DNA of 64,000 nucleotides, taken from the NCBI GenBank assembly GCA_016714975.1, contig JADKBR010000007.1:1-64000 (forward strand), written 5' to 3'. The notes under the pieces were generated by a model. The model did not search any database. It was not told the origin of the DNA and saw nothing but the letters and a program-made list of their open reading frames with translations. A program made the position numbers and the translations under genes. This document shows, one piece after another, positions 16,185 to 25,333 of the stretch; position 1 is the first letter of the stretch, and each line of letters starts with the position of its first letter. This DNA is from Candidatus Dechloromonas phosphorivorans. GTDB lineage: Bacteria; Pseudomonadota; Gammaproteobacteria; Burkholderiales; Rhodocyclaceae.

Positions 16185-17006
16185 ATGGTGGCCATGCTAC
16201 GCCAGCTTCCTGGCGGCTTCCCGGACGCGCAGGGCAGGCGCCGCAGCTACGCCTTCCGGCGCGCCGACGGAGCCCTCGAGATGGCGCTGGCAGACGCGGT
16301 CGACGAAGCAGGCGACACGCCGGACGCGGTCTCTCGCGCGCTGCTGGCGAGCCTCGCCGAACTTGCCGGCGAGCCACCGACGCGCACGGCGGTGGATGCC
16401 CTCTGCGTTGCCGACCGGCAGTTCCTGATGCGTGCGCTCGATACCCATCTCGGCCATCAAGGCGGCTGGTTTGACGCTACCTGCACGCAATGCGCGACGC
16501 CGTTCGATTTCCGCCTCGACCCGACGCAGCTGCCGATCAAGCCAGCCGGCGAGCACTTCCCGCTGGCGCACCTGCAGCTCGGCGAGCTGCCGCTGACCCT
16601 GCGCGTGCCCACCGGCGCCGACCAGATCCGGGTGCTGCACGAGCCAGCCGAGTCGCGCCGCGAAGCACTGCTGCGGGCGCTCGAGGTGGTCGACCCGAAG
16701 AGCGGCAGTGCCCTGCCCGCGCAGCTCAGCCGTGAGCTGTACGAACACTGCGAAACGGCGCTCGAGGCGGAGGCTCCGGAGCTCGCCTGCACGGTATCCG
16801 CCACCTGCCCGGAATGCGGTCAGGCCAATGCCGTGGGCATCGACCCCTATGGCGCCCTGGCGCGTACCCCGGCCGGGCTGCTGGCCGAGGTGCACCGGCT
16901 GGCCTGGCACTACCACTGGAGCGAGGCCGAAATCCTCGCTCTGCCGCGTCATCGTCGACAGCAGTATCTGCGGCTGATCGACGCCGCGCGTGGCATGACT
17001 GGCTAG
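16185..17006 (+). CDS. T4-type baseplate-like eCIS protein with two zinc-binding CxxC pairs
   Basis: The 273-residue product fits the T4-baseplate-related family found after the tube gene in eCIS clusters. Four cysteines form two pairs, CTQC (100-103) and CPEC (208-211), which probably bind one zinc ion. The C-terminus LAWHYHWSEAEILALPRHRR resembles the T4 gp26/gp28-like end that contacts the assembly machinery. The start at 16185 gives 12 bases after the tube stop; an ATG three codons later is also possible. It likely acts in baseplate assembly. Confidence 0.75.
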   Translation: MVAMLRQLPGGFPDAQGRRRSYAFRRADGALEMALADAVDEAGDTPDAVSRALLASLAELAGEPPTRTAVDALCVADRQFLMRALDTHLGHQGGWFDATCTQCATPFDFRLDPTQLPIKPAGEHFPLAHLQLGELPLTLRVPTGADQIRVLHEPAESRREALLRALEVVDPKSGSALPAQLSRELYEHCETALEAEAPELACTVSATCPECGQANAVGIDPYGALARTPAGLLAEVHRLAWHYHWSEAEILALPRHRRQQYLRLIDAARGMTG

Positions 17007-17014
17007 GCAGGGCC

Positions 17015-17977
17015 ATGGGCATCCTCGACGACACCCTGTCCGACGCCAGCCGGCCACTGCCGCGCCTGACCGTGCGCCGTGCGCCGGCAGATGCGCCCGA
17101 ATTCGACTCTGAGCCACCGGCCGACGACGGCGATGCGCTCACGGTCTACCGACTCCAGAAGGATGGCGGGCCCCTTCCGCCAGTGGCACCACCCGCCCCA
17201 CGGGCGTTGGACGCAGGCAGCTTTGATGCGGGCTCACTCCACGCCCCTGTTGGGTATTTTTACGACGCTTCGCGCCAGTCTTTTATCTCGATTGATGGCC
17301 TGGAAACAGGTAAAGAACCGGTACGCACGTGGAACTCTGACGCTACGGATAAGCAAGAGCGATTGGCTTCTCCAGACTTCTCTCATCGGTTGTCATACGG
17401 TGTGTTGACTGGGTCCTCAATCTCCTCAAGCCAAGTTCCCTCCCCGTTTGACTACTCTGGCAAACTTGTTCAGCGGATTGACAGCTCTGATGGAATGCGA
17501 CGGACAACGGGGCGCGGTGCCCCTTCTGGAGAACCCTCACCCCTCGTTGCTGCCGCGGCAACGCCCGCCGCCACCAGCGGCGCCACCACCTCGGCCAGCG
17601 AGGCAGATGACCGCACTATCGCGGCGACGGGTCCGGACGCCAGTGCTCACTCCGCCCTCCCGGCCGACTCCCGCGCCCAACCCGCCAGCGAACCATCGCG
17701 CGAACGCGCATACGCCGCCGTGGACACGTCGTCGGCCACAACAGGCACCGGCGCGGGCAGCAGACGGGTGGCGTCGGCCGGGTTCACGCCGGCCAGCCCT
17801 CGCCCGCCGGCCGGCGGACAGAATTCGGCACGCTCGGGCACTGCCCTGGCGGCAGCGCCGCAGCTGTCGATCGGACGCATTGACGTGACCGTGATCGCAC
17901 CAGCGCAGCCGCCAGCACGGCCGCCCGCGGCGCCCTCCGACGCCTTCCTCAGCAAGCACTACCTGAGGCGATTGTGA
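17015..17977 (+). CDS. Pro/Ala-rich eCIS linker protein with a low-GC internal insert
   Basis: The N-terminus (GILDDTLSDASRPLPRLTVR) and C-terminus (LSIGRIDVTVIAP and FLSKHYLRRL) match a small eCIS protein usually found between the T4-baseplate-like gene and DUF4255. Much of the middle is a disordered Ala/Pro/Ser linker. Codons 70-170 (about 17225-17525) have clearly lower GC and different residue use (for example YFYDASRQSFISIDGLETG) and look like a foreign in-frame insert. The function of the family is unknown; the basic C-terminal tail suggests a docking segment. Confidence 0.7.
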   Translation: MGILDDTLSDASRPLPRLTVRRAPADAPEFDSEPPADDGDALTVYRLQKDGGPLPPVAPPAPRALDAGSFDAGSLHAPVGYFYDASRQSFISIDGLETGKEPVRTWNSDATDKQERLASPDFSHRLSYGVLTGSSISSSQVPSPFDYSGKLVQRIDSSDGMRRTTGRGAPSGEPSPLVAAAATPAATSGATTSASEADDRTIAATGPDASAHSALPADSRAQPASEPSRERAYAAVDTSSATTGTGAGSRRVASAGFTPASPRPPAGGQNSARSGTALAAAPQLSIGRIDVTVIAPAQPPARPPAAPSDAFLSKHYLRRL

Positions 17978-18075
17978 TGCGCCGGACAAGCCATCGTCTG
18001 TTCCTCGCTGCGCCGGCGAACCGCCGGGCGGCCGGGCCCGACAGCGGCCTGCCGCCCGCCCAACGGGAGACATGA
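17977..18075 (+). CDS. Possible 32-residue peptide overlapping the linker gene stop
   Basis: An ATG overlaps the previous stop (TGATG) and runs 33 codons to TGA just before the DUF4255 gene. The product is basic (MRRTSHRLFLAAPANRR). No ribosome site or family is visible. It may only be spacer DNA. Confidence 0.2.
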   Translation: MRRTSHRLFLAAPANRRAAGPDSGLPPAQRET

Positions 18076-18078
18076 GCC

Positions 18079-19098
18079 ATGGCCGTCGGCCTCTCCTCGC
18101 TCGCGCAAGTCTGCCGCAGCGTTGCCCAGCAGCTGTCGGCCGGAATCAACGCGGCTGACCGCTCGCGCATCGACGTGCTGCTGGGTACCCCCGCCGCGGC
18201 CGCGCCAACCGACACCGACACCAATCATCGCCTCAACCTGTTCTTCTTCCGCTTCGAGCCTTCGGGTTTCGACGCCGACCTGTTGCCGGGAGAAACCTGG
18301 CTGCTGCGCATGCACTGCCTGGCGACGCCCTTCTGTGTCGACGAAAACCCGATCCCGGCCGGCGAGAACGACCTCCGGGTAATCGGTGAGGTGCTACGCC
18401 ACTTTCACGAGAACCCGCTGTTCGACCTGCTGGTGGAGAGCGAAACCTTCCGCGTCCAGGTGATCTTCCTGACCCTCGGACTCGACCAGTTGAACCAGCT
18501 CTGGGCCACCCAGGGCGATACCGTCTATCGACCCTCGGCACTCTTCGAGGTCAGCCTGGCACCGGTGATTCCGCGCGTTGCCGCACTACCGCCAGCGCTC
18601 ACCGGCGCCATCGGGCTGGGCGTACGCGCGACGATGGACGCGACAGCGGTCGGCATCGCCGCGACACCACCCGAGCTGCCACGGCTGCAACCGGACACGC
18701 GCCAGGCAGACTGGGTGCCGGCCCTCTGCCTGGTCGACGGCACCAACTGCCGGCAGTCGATCTCGCTGCCGCTCGGCAGCCCACAGCTCGCGGCCTTCGC
18801 GCCACGCGCCTGGGTCGCAGGCGCCGCTGGCGCGCCGGTCAGCCTGCGCTGGGAAACCTGGGAGCCGGCCAGCGGCTGGGTCGCACAGGCGCCATCGGCA
18901 CCCTTTGCCATCGTCGACACCGTGATCGACCCTGACGCCGTCGCTGGCGCCACCCTGCAGAACACCGCCCTGCCCTTCACCGACCGCGCCGGCCAGATGC
19001 TGCTCCACGCCGAGCGCAGCTTCGTGCGCTTCGATGGCGTCGTGCTGACACTGCGCAGCAACCCGGTCCTCCTCACGCTCTTCGAGGTCGCACCGTGA
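18079..19098 (+). CDS. DUF4255 eCIS tail terminator protein (Pvc16-like)
   Basis: The 339-residue product has the DUF4255 N-terminal domain (SLAQVCRSVAQQLSAGIN, then HRLNLFFFRFEPSGF and CLATPFCVDENPI). DUF4255 proteins of eCIS, such as Afp16/Pvc16, cap the distal end of the tube and sheath and set particle length. The C-terminal part is a second, strand-rich domain with PVSLRWETWEPASGW. The stop overlaps the ATG of the AAA+ ATPase by four bases, a pairing often seen in these clusters. Confidence 0.9.
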   Translation: MAVGLSSLAQVCRSVAQQLSAGINAADRSRIDVLLGTPAAAAPTDTDTNHRLNLFFFRFEPSGFDADLLPGETWLLRMHCLATPFCVDENPIPAGENDLRVIGEVLRHFHENPLFDLLVESETFRVQVIFLTLGLDQLNQLWATQGDTVYRPSALFEVSLAPVIPRVAALPPALTGAIGLGVRATMDATAVGIAATPPELPRLQPDTRQADWVPALCLVDGTNCRQSISLPLGSPQLAAFAPRAWVAGAAGAPVSLRWETWEPASGWVAQAPSAPFAIVDTVIDPDAVAGATLQNTALPFTDRAGQMLLHAERSFVRFDGVVLTLRSNPVLLTLFEVAP

Positions 19099-20438
19099 AC
19101 GCCCCGCACCCCGAGTTGTCGTCGCTCATCCAGCTCACCCCGGAGTGGGAGCGGGTGCAGCTGCTCGCCTACTGCGTCTCGCTGAACCGCGGCGGCAGCG
19201 AAGTCGGTGCCGCTGATCTGGCGCGCCTGCGCGAGCTGCAGGGCGCGGTCGAAGCGCTGCGCTCACCGGAAGGTGTCTGGGAACAGCTGCTCGGCGAGCG
19301 ACTGACGCCGGTCGAGTACGACATCCTTGCCGCCGTCGCTGCGCCCGAGTTCGAGCCGCGCCTTGGCTGGACCTACCAGAACCTGCAGTCGGGACATAAG
19401 GAACCCTGGCCGTGCCGTGCGCTGCTGCATGAACTGTTTGCCCTCGAGCCGCACCAGGGCGAGAACCTGCGCGCCGCGCTGGCGCCCTCGGGCACACTGC
19501 GCCGGGCGCGGCTGATCGCCGTTGCGCGCGACGAAGCCTGGCAGCCACTGCAGCCAGAGAACGGGCTGATCGCCCGTATCGCCGGCCGACGCTGGCAACC
19601 GCCGGCGCCCCCCGGCTCCGAAGCAGTGCTCGGCGGCGCCAGCTGGGATGATCTGGTGCTGCCCGCCGACCGGCTGCGCATGCTGCGCGAGTTCATGCTG
19701 TGGATCGAACACCGCGCCACCGTCGAAGGCGACTGGGGCGCGCCCTGCGGCGGCGGACCGGTGGCGCTTTTCGCCGGCCCCTCGGGTACCGGCAAGACCC
19801 TGGCTGCGCGCGTCATCGCCAGCGCGATGGACTGGCCGCTGTTCCGCATCGACCTTGGCCGTCTGGTGTCCAAGTACGTCGGCGAGACCGAAGAGAATCT
19901 CAACCGTCTGTTCGATGCCGCGCACGACCAGCCGATGGTGCTGCAGTTCGACGAAGCCGACGCGCTGTTCGCCAAGCGCGGCGAGATCAAGGAAGCGCGC
20001 GACCGTTACGCCAACATGGAAGTCAGCCACCTGCTGAGCCGCATCGAGACGCACCGCGGCCCGGTGATCCTGACGACCAACCTGCGCCGCAACCTCGACG
20101 CGGCCTTTACCCGCCGCCTGCAGATGGTGGTCGAGTTTCCGCGTCCCGACGTCGACGCCCGTGCCACGCTGTGGAGCCGTCTGCTGCCACCGCGCGCGCC
20201 ACTTGCCGCCGGCGTGGACGTCGCCGAACTGGCCAGCGCCGTCGCCCTCACCGGTGGCCAGATCCGCAACGCCGCCCTGCATGCCGCCTACCTGGCGGCC
20301 GGTGCCGCTGGCGCCATCGGTCCGGCCGAACTGGCGCTGGGGATCTGGCGTGAGATCAACAAGGACGGCCGCGAGTGTGCCCGCGGCGAACTCGGCCCCC
20401 TCGCCGCCCATCTGCCGCGGGAGTGTTTCGATGGCTGA
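19095..20438 (+). CDS. eCIS AAA+ ATPase (Pvc15-like)
   Basis: The 447-residue product contains an N-terminal accessory domain (1-180) and an AAA+ module: Walker A GPSGTGKT (228-235), Walker B VLQFDEADALF (about 282-292), the sensor region VILTTNLRRNLDAAFTRRL with arginine fingers, and a lid with GGQIRNAALHAAYLAAG. ATPases of this type are part of all eCIS loci and are proposed to act in particle assembly or cargo loading, since they are not in the mature particle. Overlaps of 4 and 8 bases with its neighbours indicate coupled translation. Confidence 0.95.
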   Translation: MNAPHPELSSLIQLTPEWERVQLLAYCVSLNRGGSEVGAADLARLRELQGAVEALRSPEGVWEQLLGERLTPVEYDILAAVAAPEFEPRLGWTYQNLQSGHKEPWPCRALLHELFALEPHQGENLRAALAPSGTLRRARLIAVARDEAWQPLQPENGLIARIAGRRWQPPAPPGSEAVLGGASWDDLVLPADRLRMLREFMLWIEHRATVEGDWGAPCGGGPVALFAGPSGTGKTLAARVIASAMDWPLFRIDLGRLVSKYVGETEENLNRLFDAAHDQPMVLQFDEADALFAKRGEIKEARDRYANMEVSHLLSRIETHRGPVILTTNLRRNLDAAFTRRLQMVVEFPRPDVDARATLWSRLLPPRAPLAAGVDVAELASAVALTGGQIRNAALHAAYLAAGAAGAIGPAELALGIWREINKDGRECARGELGPLAAHLPRECFDG

Positions 20439-20709
20439 TAGCCACCAGCCTGCCATGGCGCCGGCGGCGCTGCCGCAACTGCGCATCGACACCCTGGCGC
20501 TGCGTCTGCCGGCGGGCTTCGAGCAACGAGCCGCGCGCATCGGACGGCTGACCGCCGAGGCCCTCGCTGCTTCGCCCCCGACAGCGCGCGCGGCAACCAT
20601 CGCGCAACTGCAGCTTGCACCCCAGACGGTACAGCAGCAGTGGAGTGACCGGCGCATCGCCACGCAACTGGCACAGGCGATCCGCCTGCGCATCGACGGA
20701 GGTCTTTGA
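20431..20709 (+). CDS. Small eCIS-associated protein
   Basis: The 92-residue product begins MADSHQPAMAPAALPQLRID, contains LRLPAGFEQRAARIGRLTAE and ends WSDRRIATQLAQAIRLRID, a helical protein rich in Arg and Ala. Small proteins of this type sit between the ATPase and the LysM/tube-related gene in many eCIS loci, but no function is known. The start overlaps the ATPase end, and its TGA overlaps the next ATG by one base, so it is embedded in the operon. Confidence 0.65.
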   Translation: MADSHQPAMAPAALPQLRIDTLALRLPAGFEQRAARIGRLTAEALAASPPTARAATIAQLQLAPQTVQQQWSDRRIATQLAQAIRLRIDGGL

Positions 20710-21356
20710 TGCTCAACCCGGTGAAGGGATTCCTGCTCGAGTACGCCCTGTCGGTGCCACCGCTGGTGCTGGCCTTCGACTTCAATCCGCAGCAGATCAC
20801 GCGTAACCGCTCGGTGACCATCACCCTCGGCAGCACGCCGGCAACCCGCGGCGGCTTCGACTTTTTCCTCCCCACCGAAACCCCGCGCGTCTCACAGGGG
20901 GTGTCGCTCGAACCCGAGAGCTTCGACGTCGAAATCCTGCTCGACGCCACCGACCGCATGAACGACGGCGACGCCATCGCCTGCTCGCTGGGGGTCGAGC
21001 CCGAGCTGGCAACCCTGCGCAGCATGGTCGAACCGAAGACGCAGGGGCCGGGCGGCGTGCAGATGCTGGCCAGCCTCGGCATGGGCGGCAGCCGCGCCTT
21101 CCAGCGCAACGAGTCGGCGTCGGTGATGCTCTTCGTCTGGGGAACGCATGTCCTGCCGGTCTTCCTGAAAACGGTCGATGTCACCGAGAGCGCCCATCTG
21201 CCGAGCCTGGTCCCCTACCGCGCGACGGTCAAGCTGACCATGCAGGTGATCGAAGGCAACAACCCCTTCTACCTGATGGAGAAGGTTCGCCAGACCGCGT
21301 TCGCCGCGCTGCACACCGGCCAGGCTGCAGCTGCCGCCATCGGAGGGCTGCTCTGA
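20709..21356 (+). CDS. CIS tube-related protein (Pvc7-like)
   Basis: The 215-residue product resembles the CIS_tube/LysM-associated family (Afp7/Pvc7) of the baseplate-tube adaptor: LVLAFDFNPQQITRNRSVTI, PESFDVEILLDATDRMNDGD and VLPVFLKTVDVTESAHLP. In full-length relatives a LysM domain can follow; here it is supplied by the next gene product. It is predicted to connect the spike-hub to the tube. One-base overlaps on both sides show tight coupling. Confidence 0.85.
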   Translation: MLNPVKGFLLEYALSVPPLVLAFDFNPQQITRNRSVTITLGSTPATRGGFDFFLPTETPRVSQGVSLEPESFDVEILLDATDRMNDGDAIACSLGVEPELATLRSMVEPKTQGPGGVQMLASLGMGGSRAFQRNESASVMLFVWGTHVLPVFLKTVDVTESAHLPSLVPYRATVKLTMQVIEGNNPFYLMEKVRQTAFAALHTGQAAAAAIGGLL

Positions 21357-21712
21357 TGTTTACCAAACGTTCGCGGTACCTCGGCAGCCGCCGCTTCGAA
21401 CCGAAGGAGGATGGCAGCCTGCCCTTCCGGGGCGTCCGCGCCCGCGTCATTGGCAGCGCAACGCCGGTCCTCGAGCACGTGCTCCAGCCTGGCGAGCGGC
21501 TGGACGCGCTTGGCGTCAATTACTTCAACGACCCCTACCTCTGGCACCGGATCCTCGATGCCAACCCCGACCTGCTTTGCGCCGCGCAGCTGGAGATCGT
21601 CGGTGCGCCACAGTTGCCACGCGTCGGCGACCAACTGCTGCCGGCAACCGACAGCGTTACCGACTTCGGCGAGGTGCTGCTGATCCCGCGCGCCAAAGAG
21701 GGTGGCACATGA
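21356..21712 (+). CDS. Tail protein X / LysM-like eCIS baseplate protein
   Basis: The 118-residue product has a LysM-like segment typical of phage tail protein X: VLEHVLQPGERLDALGVNYF followed by NDPYLWHRILDANPDLL and a C-terminal VGDQLLPATDS. These small proteins bind the hub-tube junction or peptidoglycan. It follows the CIS tube-related gene and overlaps the start of the hub gene by four bases, as expected when the two parts cooperate in the baseplate. Confidence 0.8.
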   Translation: MFTKRSRYLGSRRFEPKEDGSLPFRGVRARVIGSATPVLEHVLQPGERLDALGVNYFNDPYLWHRILDANPDLLCAAQLEIVGAPQLPRVGDQLLPATDSVTDFGEVLLIPRAKEGGT

Positions 21713-22920
21713 TCACCGACCTGCTCTCCGGGTTTTCGCGCGAGCCCGCCGAATGCCTCGTGCGCATCAACGACACGCCGATCGAGTCGCTCTACCCGCT
21801 GCTCGCCGAAGTGACGGTCGAAACCGGCCGCAATGCCCCCGATTCCGCAACGCTGACCTTCGAAACGCGCCGCGACGAGCGCGGCGAATGGATGGTGCAG
21901 GACGCCACCGGCCTTTTCGACAATACGCCGCTGATGCGCGAGTGGAACCGCATCAGCATCGTCGCGGCCTTTGGCAACCACGAAGAAGAAGTATTGCGCG
22001 GCTTCATCCGCCAGATCCGCGCCGAGTATCCCGAAGATGCCGGCGCTGCCAAGCTGGTGGTCGAATGCCAGGATGAATCGCTGCAGCTCGATCGCGAACA
22101 CCGCCGCCGGTCGTGGGGCAGCGAGCAGTTGCCCAGCTCCGACCTGCAGATCCTCGGCGAGACCCTGGGCAACTATTCCGGCCTCACCCCCGACCCGATG
22201 AACGCCAGCGGTCAGGCACGCATCGTCGGCCTCAACCAGGACGGCACCGACATCGCCCTGCTGCAGGCACGCGCCGAAGAGAACGGCTACGAACTCTATT
22301 TTCGCCGCGGGATGGTGTACTTCGGCCCGCCACGCGTCGGCCTGCCGCTGCCGCAACCGACCCTGACCATCTACGCCGGCAAGGCCGGCAACTGCATCTC
22401 GATCAACGTCACCGCCGACGCCCATCAACCCGACGCCGTCGCCTTCGACCTGGCGGCGGAAAGCGGCGACGGTTCGAGCGAAGTGATCGTCGAACCCGAT
22501 CTGCCGGTGCTTGGCACCGAGCGCGCCGGCAACCCCGAGGCAGGCCTGCCGGCCTTCGTCTGGCGGATGAGCGGCGACGCCGGCACCAGCGAGGCGGTGC
22601 TCCGCGCCAAGGCCCTGCACAAGGCCAACGAAGCCGACCTGCACAAGATCCAGGCCGAAGGCGAACTCGACGGAACGCTCTACGGGCATGTCCTGCTGGC
22701 CGGCCTGCCGGTCGGTGTAGACGGCGTCGGCAGCCGGCTGGCCGGCCTCTACTACGTCGATGGCGTCACTCACACCTTCAACGCCAGCGGCTATCGTCAG
22801 CGTTTCCGCCTGCTGCGCAATGCCTGGGGCGACAACCTCGACAGTCTGCCGGGCGCCGGGCCACTGGCCGCTGTGATGGGCGGCGTCGACCTCTCCTTCG
22901 GCGTCGGACTGGGACTATGA
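21709..22920 (+). CDS. eCIS hub protein, phage late control D (gpD/gp27-like)
   Basis: The 403-residue product fits the N-terminal hub half of VgrG/Pvc8: AECLVRINDTPIESLYPLLA, then TLTFETRRDERGEW, FGNHEEEVLRGFIRQIRAEY, LARAEENGYELYF-like residues and the late YVDGVTHTFNASGYRQRFRL. It forms the trimeric base on which the spike stands. In PVC and T6SS the hub and spike are one protein; here they are split into this gene and the next, overlapping by four bases. Confidence 0.9.
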   Translation: MITDLLSGFSREPAECLVRINDTPIESLYPLLAEVTVETGRNAPDSATLTFETRRDERGEWMVQDATGLFDNTPLMREWNRISIVAAFGNHEEEVLRGFIRQIRAEYPEDAGAAKLVVECQDESLQLDREHRRRSWGSEQLPSSDLQILGETLGNYSGLTPDPMNASGQARIVGLNQDGTDIALLQARAEENGYELYFRRGMVYFGPPRVGLPLPQPTLTIYAGKAGNCISINVTADAHQPDAVAFDLAAESGDGSSEVIVEPDLPVLGTERAGNPEAGLPAFVWRMSGDAGTSEAVLRAKALHKANEADLHKIQAEGELDGTLYGHVLLAGLPVGVDGVGSRLAGLYYVDGVTHTFNASGYRQRFRLLRNAWGDNLDSLPGAGPLAAVMGGVDLSFGVGLGL

Positions 22921-23735
22921 GCGACACCGAACGCGCCCTCGTCCAGACGCTGCGCAATCAGCGCACCTACGGCAAGTATCGCGGCTTCGTCGTGGACAAC
23001 GCCGACCCCGACCGGCGCGGCCGCGTCAAGGTGCAGGTGCCGGCGCTCCTCGGCGACCAGGCCACCGACTGGGCATTGCCCTGCGTACCCTATGGCGGCC
23101 TTGCCGACCAGGGCTGGTTCTGTGTACCCGAGGTTGGCGCCCAGGTATGGGTCGAGTTCGAGGGCGGCGACCTGACCTACCCGATCTGGACCGGCACCTT
23201 CTGGCAGGCGGCGGGCGATCCGCCGGCGGAAGCCACCGCGCAACCGCAGTCCCACGTCTTCAAGACGGCCGGCGGCCACTACCTTTCCTTCGAGGACAGC
23301 TCGGGTTCCGAGCAGGTCCATCTGCAGCATGCCGGCGGTGCCACCCTCGACATCGACGCCGAGGGCACGGTGGCGCTGACCGACCAGAACGGCGCCCATC
23401 TGACGCTCGATGCCGCTGCCGGCGAACTGGTGCTCGAGGACGCCAACGGCAACAGCCTGACGATGACCGCCAGCGGCGTGACGGTGCAGGACGCCAGCGG
23501 CAACAAGATCGAGATGGCTGCCTCGGGAATCACCGTCAAGGCCATGAAGATCGTCGTCGACGGCCAGCAGGTGCTGCTTGGCGGCGAAGGCGGCGAACCG
23601 GTGATCAAGGGCCAGAGCTTCCTGACCCTGTTCGCCACCCATATACATACCTGCACCGCGCCCGGCAGCCCGACCTCGCCGCCGATTCCGCAGGGCGAAA
23701 TGTCCAGCCTCTCGTTCAAGGTGAAAACCGCATGA
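22917..23735 (+). CDS. eCIS spike protein, gp5/baseplate assembly V-like
   Basis: The 272-residue product has an OB-fold domain (YGKYRGFVVDNADPDRRGRV, CVPEVGAQVWVEFEGGD) followed by a C-terminal beta-helix needle of short repeats such as GGATLDIDAEGTVALTDQNG and GNSLTMTASGVTVQDASG. It ends with a conserved-looking ATHIHTCTAPGSPTSPP segment that may coordinate metal at the tip. It pierces the target membrane. No lysozyme domain is present, and no PAAR cap gene was found nearby. Confidence 0.9.
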   Translation: MSDTERALVQTLRNQRTYGKYRGFVVDNADPDRRGRVKVQVPALLGDQATDWALPCVPYGGLADQGWFCVPEVGAQVWVEFEGGDLTYPIWTGTFWQAAGDPPAEATAQPQSHVFKTAGGHYLSFEDSSGSEQVHLQHAGGATLDIDAEGTVALTDQNGAHLTLDAAAGELVLEDANGNSLTMTASGVTVQDASGNKIEMAASGITVKAMKIVVDGQQVLLGGEGGEPVIKGQSFLTLFATHIHTCTAPGSPTSPPIPQGEMSSLSFKVKTA

Positions 23736-24148
23736 GCCGCCGACTCGCTGATCCGCCCTACCTGGCGTTTCCCCTGCGCATCGCCCGCCCCGCCGAGGCA
23801 CCGGCTGGCGACCTGCGCCACTGGCCGCGCCTCGCCAGCCGGGGACAGCACATTCGCGGCCAGATCGAACAGATCCTGTTCACCGTCCCCGGCGAACGCG
23901 TCTTCCGCCCGGAGTTCGGCGCCGGCCTGCGCACCCTGCTCTTCGAACCCAACGCCTCGCCGCTGTGGCAGGTCACCCAGCGCCGCCTGGCCGCGGCACT
24001 CGGCGAAGCGCTGACCGGCGAGGTCGATCCGCGTTCGCTGGAGATCGAGGTCAGCGGCGTCGACGCCCAACTCGTCGTGCGCATTGCCTACACCCTGGCA
24101 GCGATCGGCCGGCGCGAAGAACTGGTCCTCACCGGAGGGAACAGCTGA
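23732..24148 (+). CDS. gp25-like baseplate wedge protein (Pvc9-like)
   Basis: The 138-residue product carries the gp25/GPW pattern, with GQHIRGQIEQILFTVPGERV, FRPEFGAGLRTLLFEP and the C-terminal strand pair LEIEVSGVDAQLVVRIAYTL. This family is the sheath-baseplate initiator of contractile systems. Overlaps of four and one bases with its neighbours fix its place in the operon. Length is normal for the family. Confidence 0.92.
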   Translation: MSRRLADPPYLAFPLRIARPAEAPAGDLRHWPRLASRGQHIRGQIEQILFTVPGERVFRPEFGAGLRTLLFEPNASPLWQVTQRRLAAALGEALTGEVDPRSLEIEVSGVDAQLVVRIAYTLAAIGRREELVLTGGNS

Positions 24149-25332
24149 TGGCCCTCAACCCCACCGTACGCCTGGAGTATGCCGGCGGCTGCCCGGACTG
24201 CGGCCGGCGTCACGTCGAGCTGCCGCCGGTACTGCCCACGATCGGCGATGATTTCGACTGGGATCTGCGCGACTACGACGGCTTCCGCCTGTTCATGCTC
24301 GAGGCGCTGGCCGCGCGCTTCCCCGAGCGGCGTCGCTGGACGCCGGCCGACGTCGAGGTGGTGTTGGCCGAAGTGCTCGCCGCCCAGCTCGACAAGCTTT
24401 CCGACATGCAGGACCGCGTCGCCGCCGAGTTCACGCTGGAAACCGCCCGCCGGCCGGAAACCGTCCGCCGCCTGCTGTCGCTGATCGGCTACGACGCCCT
24501 GCGCCTGGCACAGGATCTCGGCGAGCCGCCTTTCGACCGCCCGCCGGCTGCCGGCGATGGCCGCAGTGCCAGCGAACGCCTCGAACAATACTGGCTAGAC
24601 CATCCCGAGCGCATGGATCTGGCGCGCCTGGCCGGGCCACGCGCGATCCGCAGCCAACACCGCATGGTCACGCTCGACGACTTCGCGCTGCGACTCGAGG
24701 AACATCCGCTGGTCGAACGCGCACACGCCTGGGAATCCTGGGGCGGGTCGTGGCAGGTGATCCGGATCGCGGTGATTCCCGCCTTGCGCCGTGATCTCGA
24801 TGCGACCGGCGCCTGGCCGCAGGCGCTCATTGACGCCACCGTCCGCTTCCACGCCGAACGCGCCCTGCCGCTGCCGCGCCTGGCGGACGGCCCGAGCCTG
24901 CGCGCCATCCTCCTGCCCTACCTCGAAGCCTACCGCATGGCCGGCCAGGCGGTGGAACTGGGACGCGCGGTGGAGGTTGGCGTGCTGCTCGCACTGTCGA
25001 TCCAGGTCGCCGGCAACCACTACCAGAGCGAGGTGCGCGACGCTGTCTCGCAGGCACTGGGAACCGGGCCGGGCGGCTTCTTCGCGCCGGGCCGCCTGCG
25101 CTTCGGCGAGGACCTGTGGGCCAGCGACATCGTCCAGACGCTGCTCGCCCTGGGCGGCGTCAGCAACGTCTGCCTGAATCGCTTCAAGCGCCTTGGCGAT
25201 CGCTTCCCGGACCAGGCCAGCAGCGGCCGTATCGCGCTCGATGGCCTCGAAGTGGCGATCTGCGACAACCTGCCCAACCTGGCCGCACGTGGCTACTTCC
25301 GCCTGGCGCTGCACGGCGGACTGCGAGGCTGA
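24148..25332 (+). CDS. eCIS baseplate wedge protein (gp6-related, Pvc11-like)
   Basis: The 394-residue product shows an N-terminal CPDC pair (residues about 15-18), then FDWDLRDYDGFRLFMLEALA and VEVVLAEVLAAQLDKLSDMQ, the helical start of baseplate J-type wedge proteins. Toward the end, QVAGNHYQSEVRDAVSQALG and FFAPGRLRFGEDLWASDIVQ match the J-family core. It lies between the gp25-like gene and a larger wedge protein, as Pvc11 does before Pvc12. A second small wedge role is possible. Confidence 0.8.
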   Translation: MALNPTVRLEYAGGCPDCGRRHVELPPVLPTIGDDFDWDLRDYDGFRLFMLEALAARFPERRRWTPADVEVVLAEVLAAQLDKLSDMQDRVAAEFTLETARRPETVRRLLSLIGYDALRLAQDLGEPPFDRPPAAGDGRSASERLEQYWLDHPERMDLARLAGPRAIRSQHRMVTLDDFALRLEEHPLVERAHAWESWGGSWQVIRIAVIPALRRDLDATGAWPQALIDATVRFHAERALPLPRLADGPSLRAILLPYLEAYRMAGQAVELGRAVEVGVLLALSIQVAGNHYQSEVRDAVSQALGTGPGGFFAPGRLRFGEDLWASDIVQTLLALGGVSNVCLNRFKRLGDRFPDQASSGRIALDGLEVAICDNLPNLAARGYFRLALHGGLRG

Positions 25333-25333
25333 C

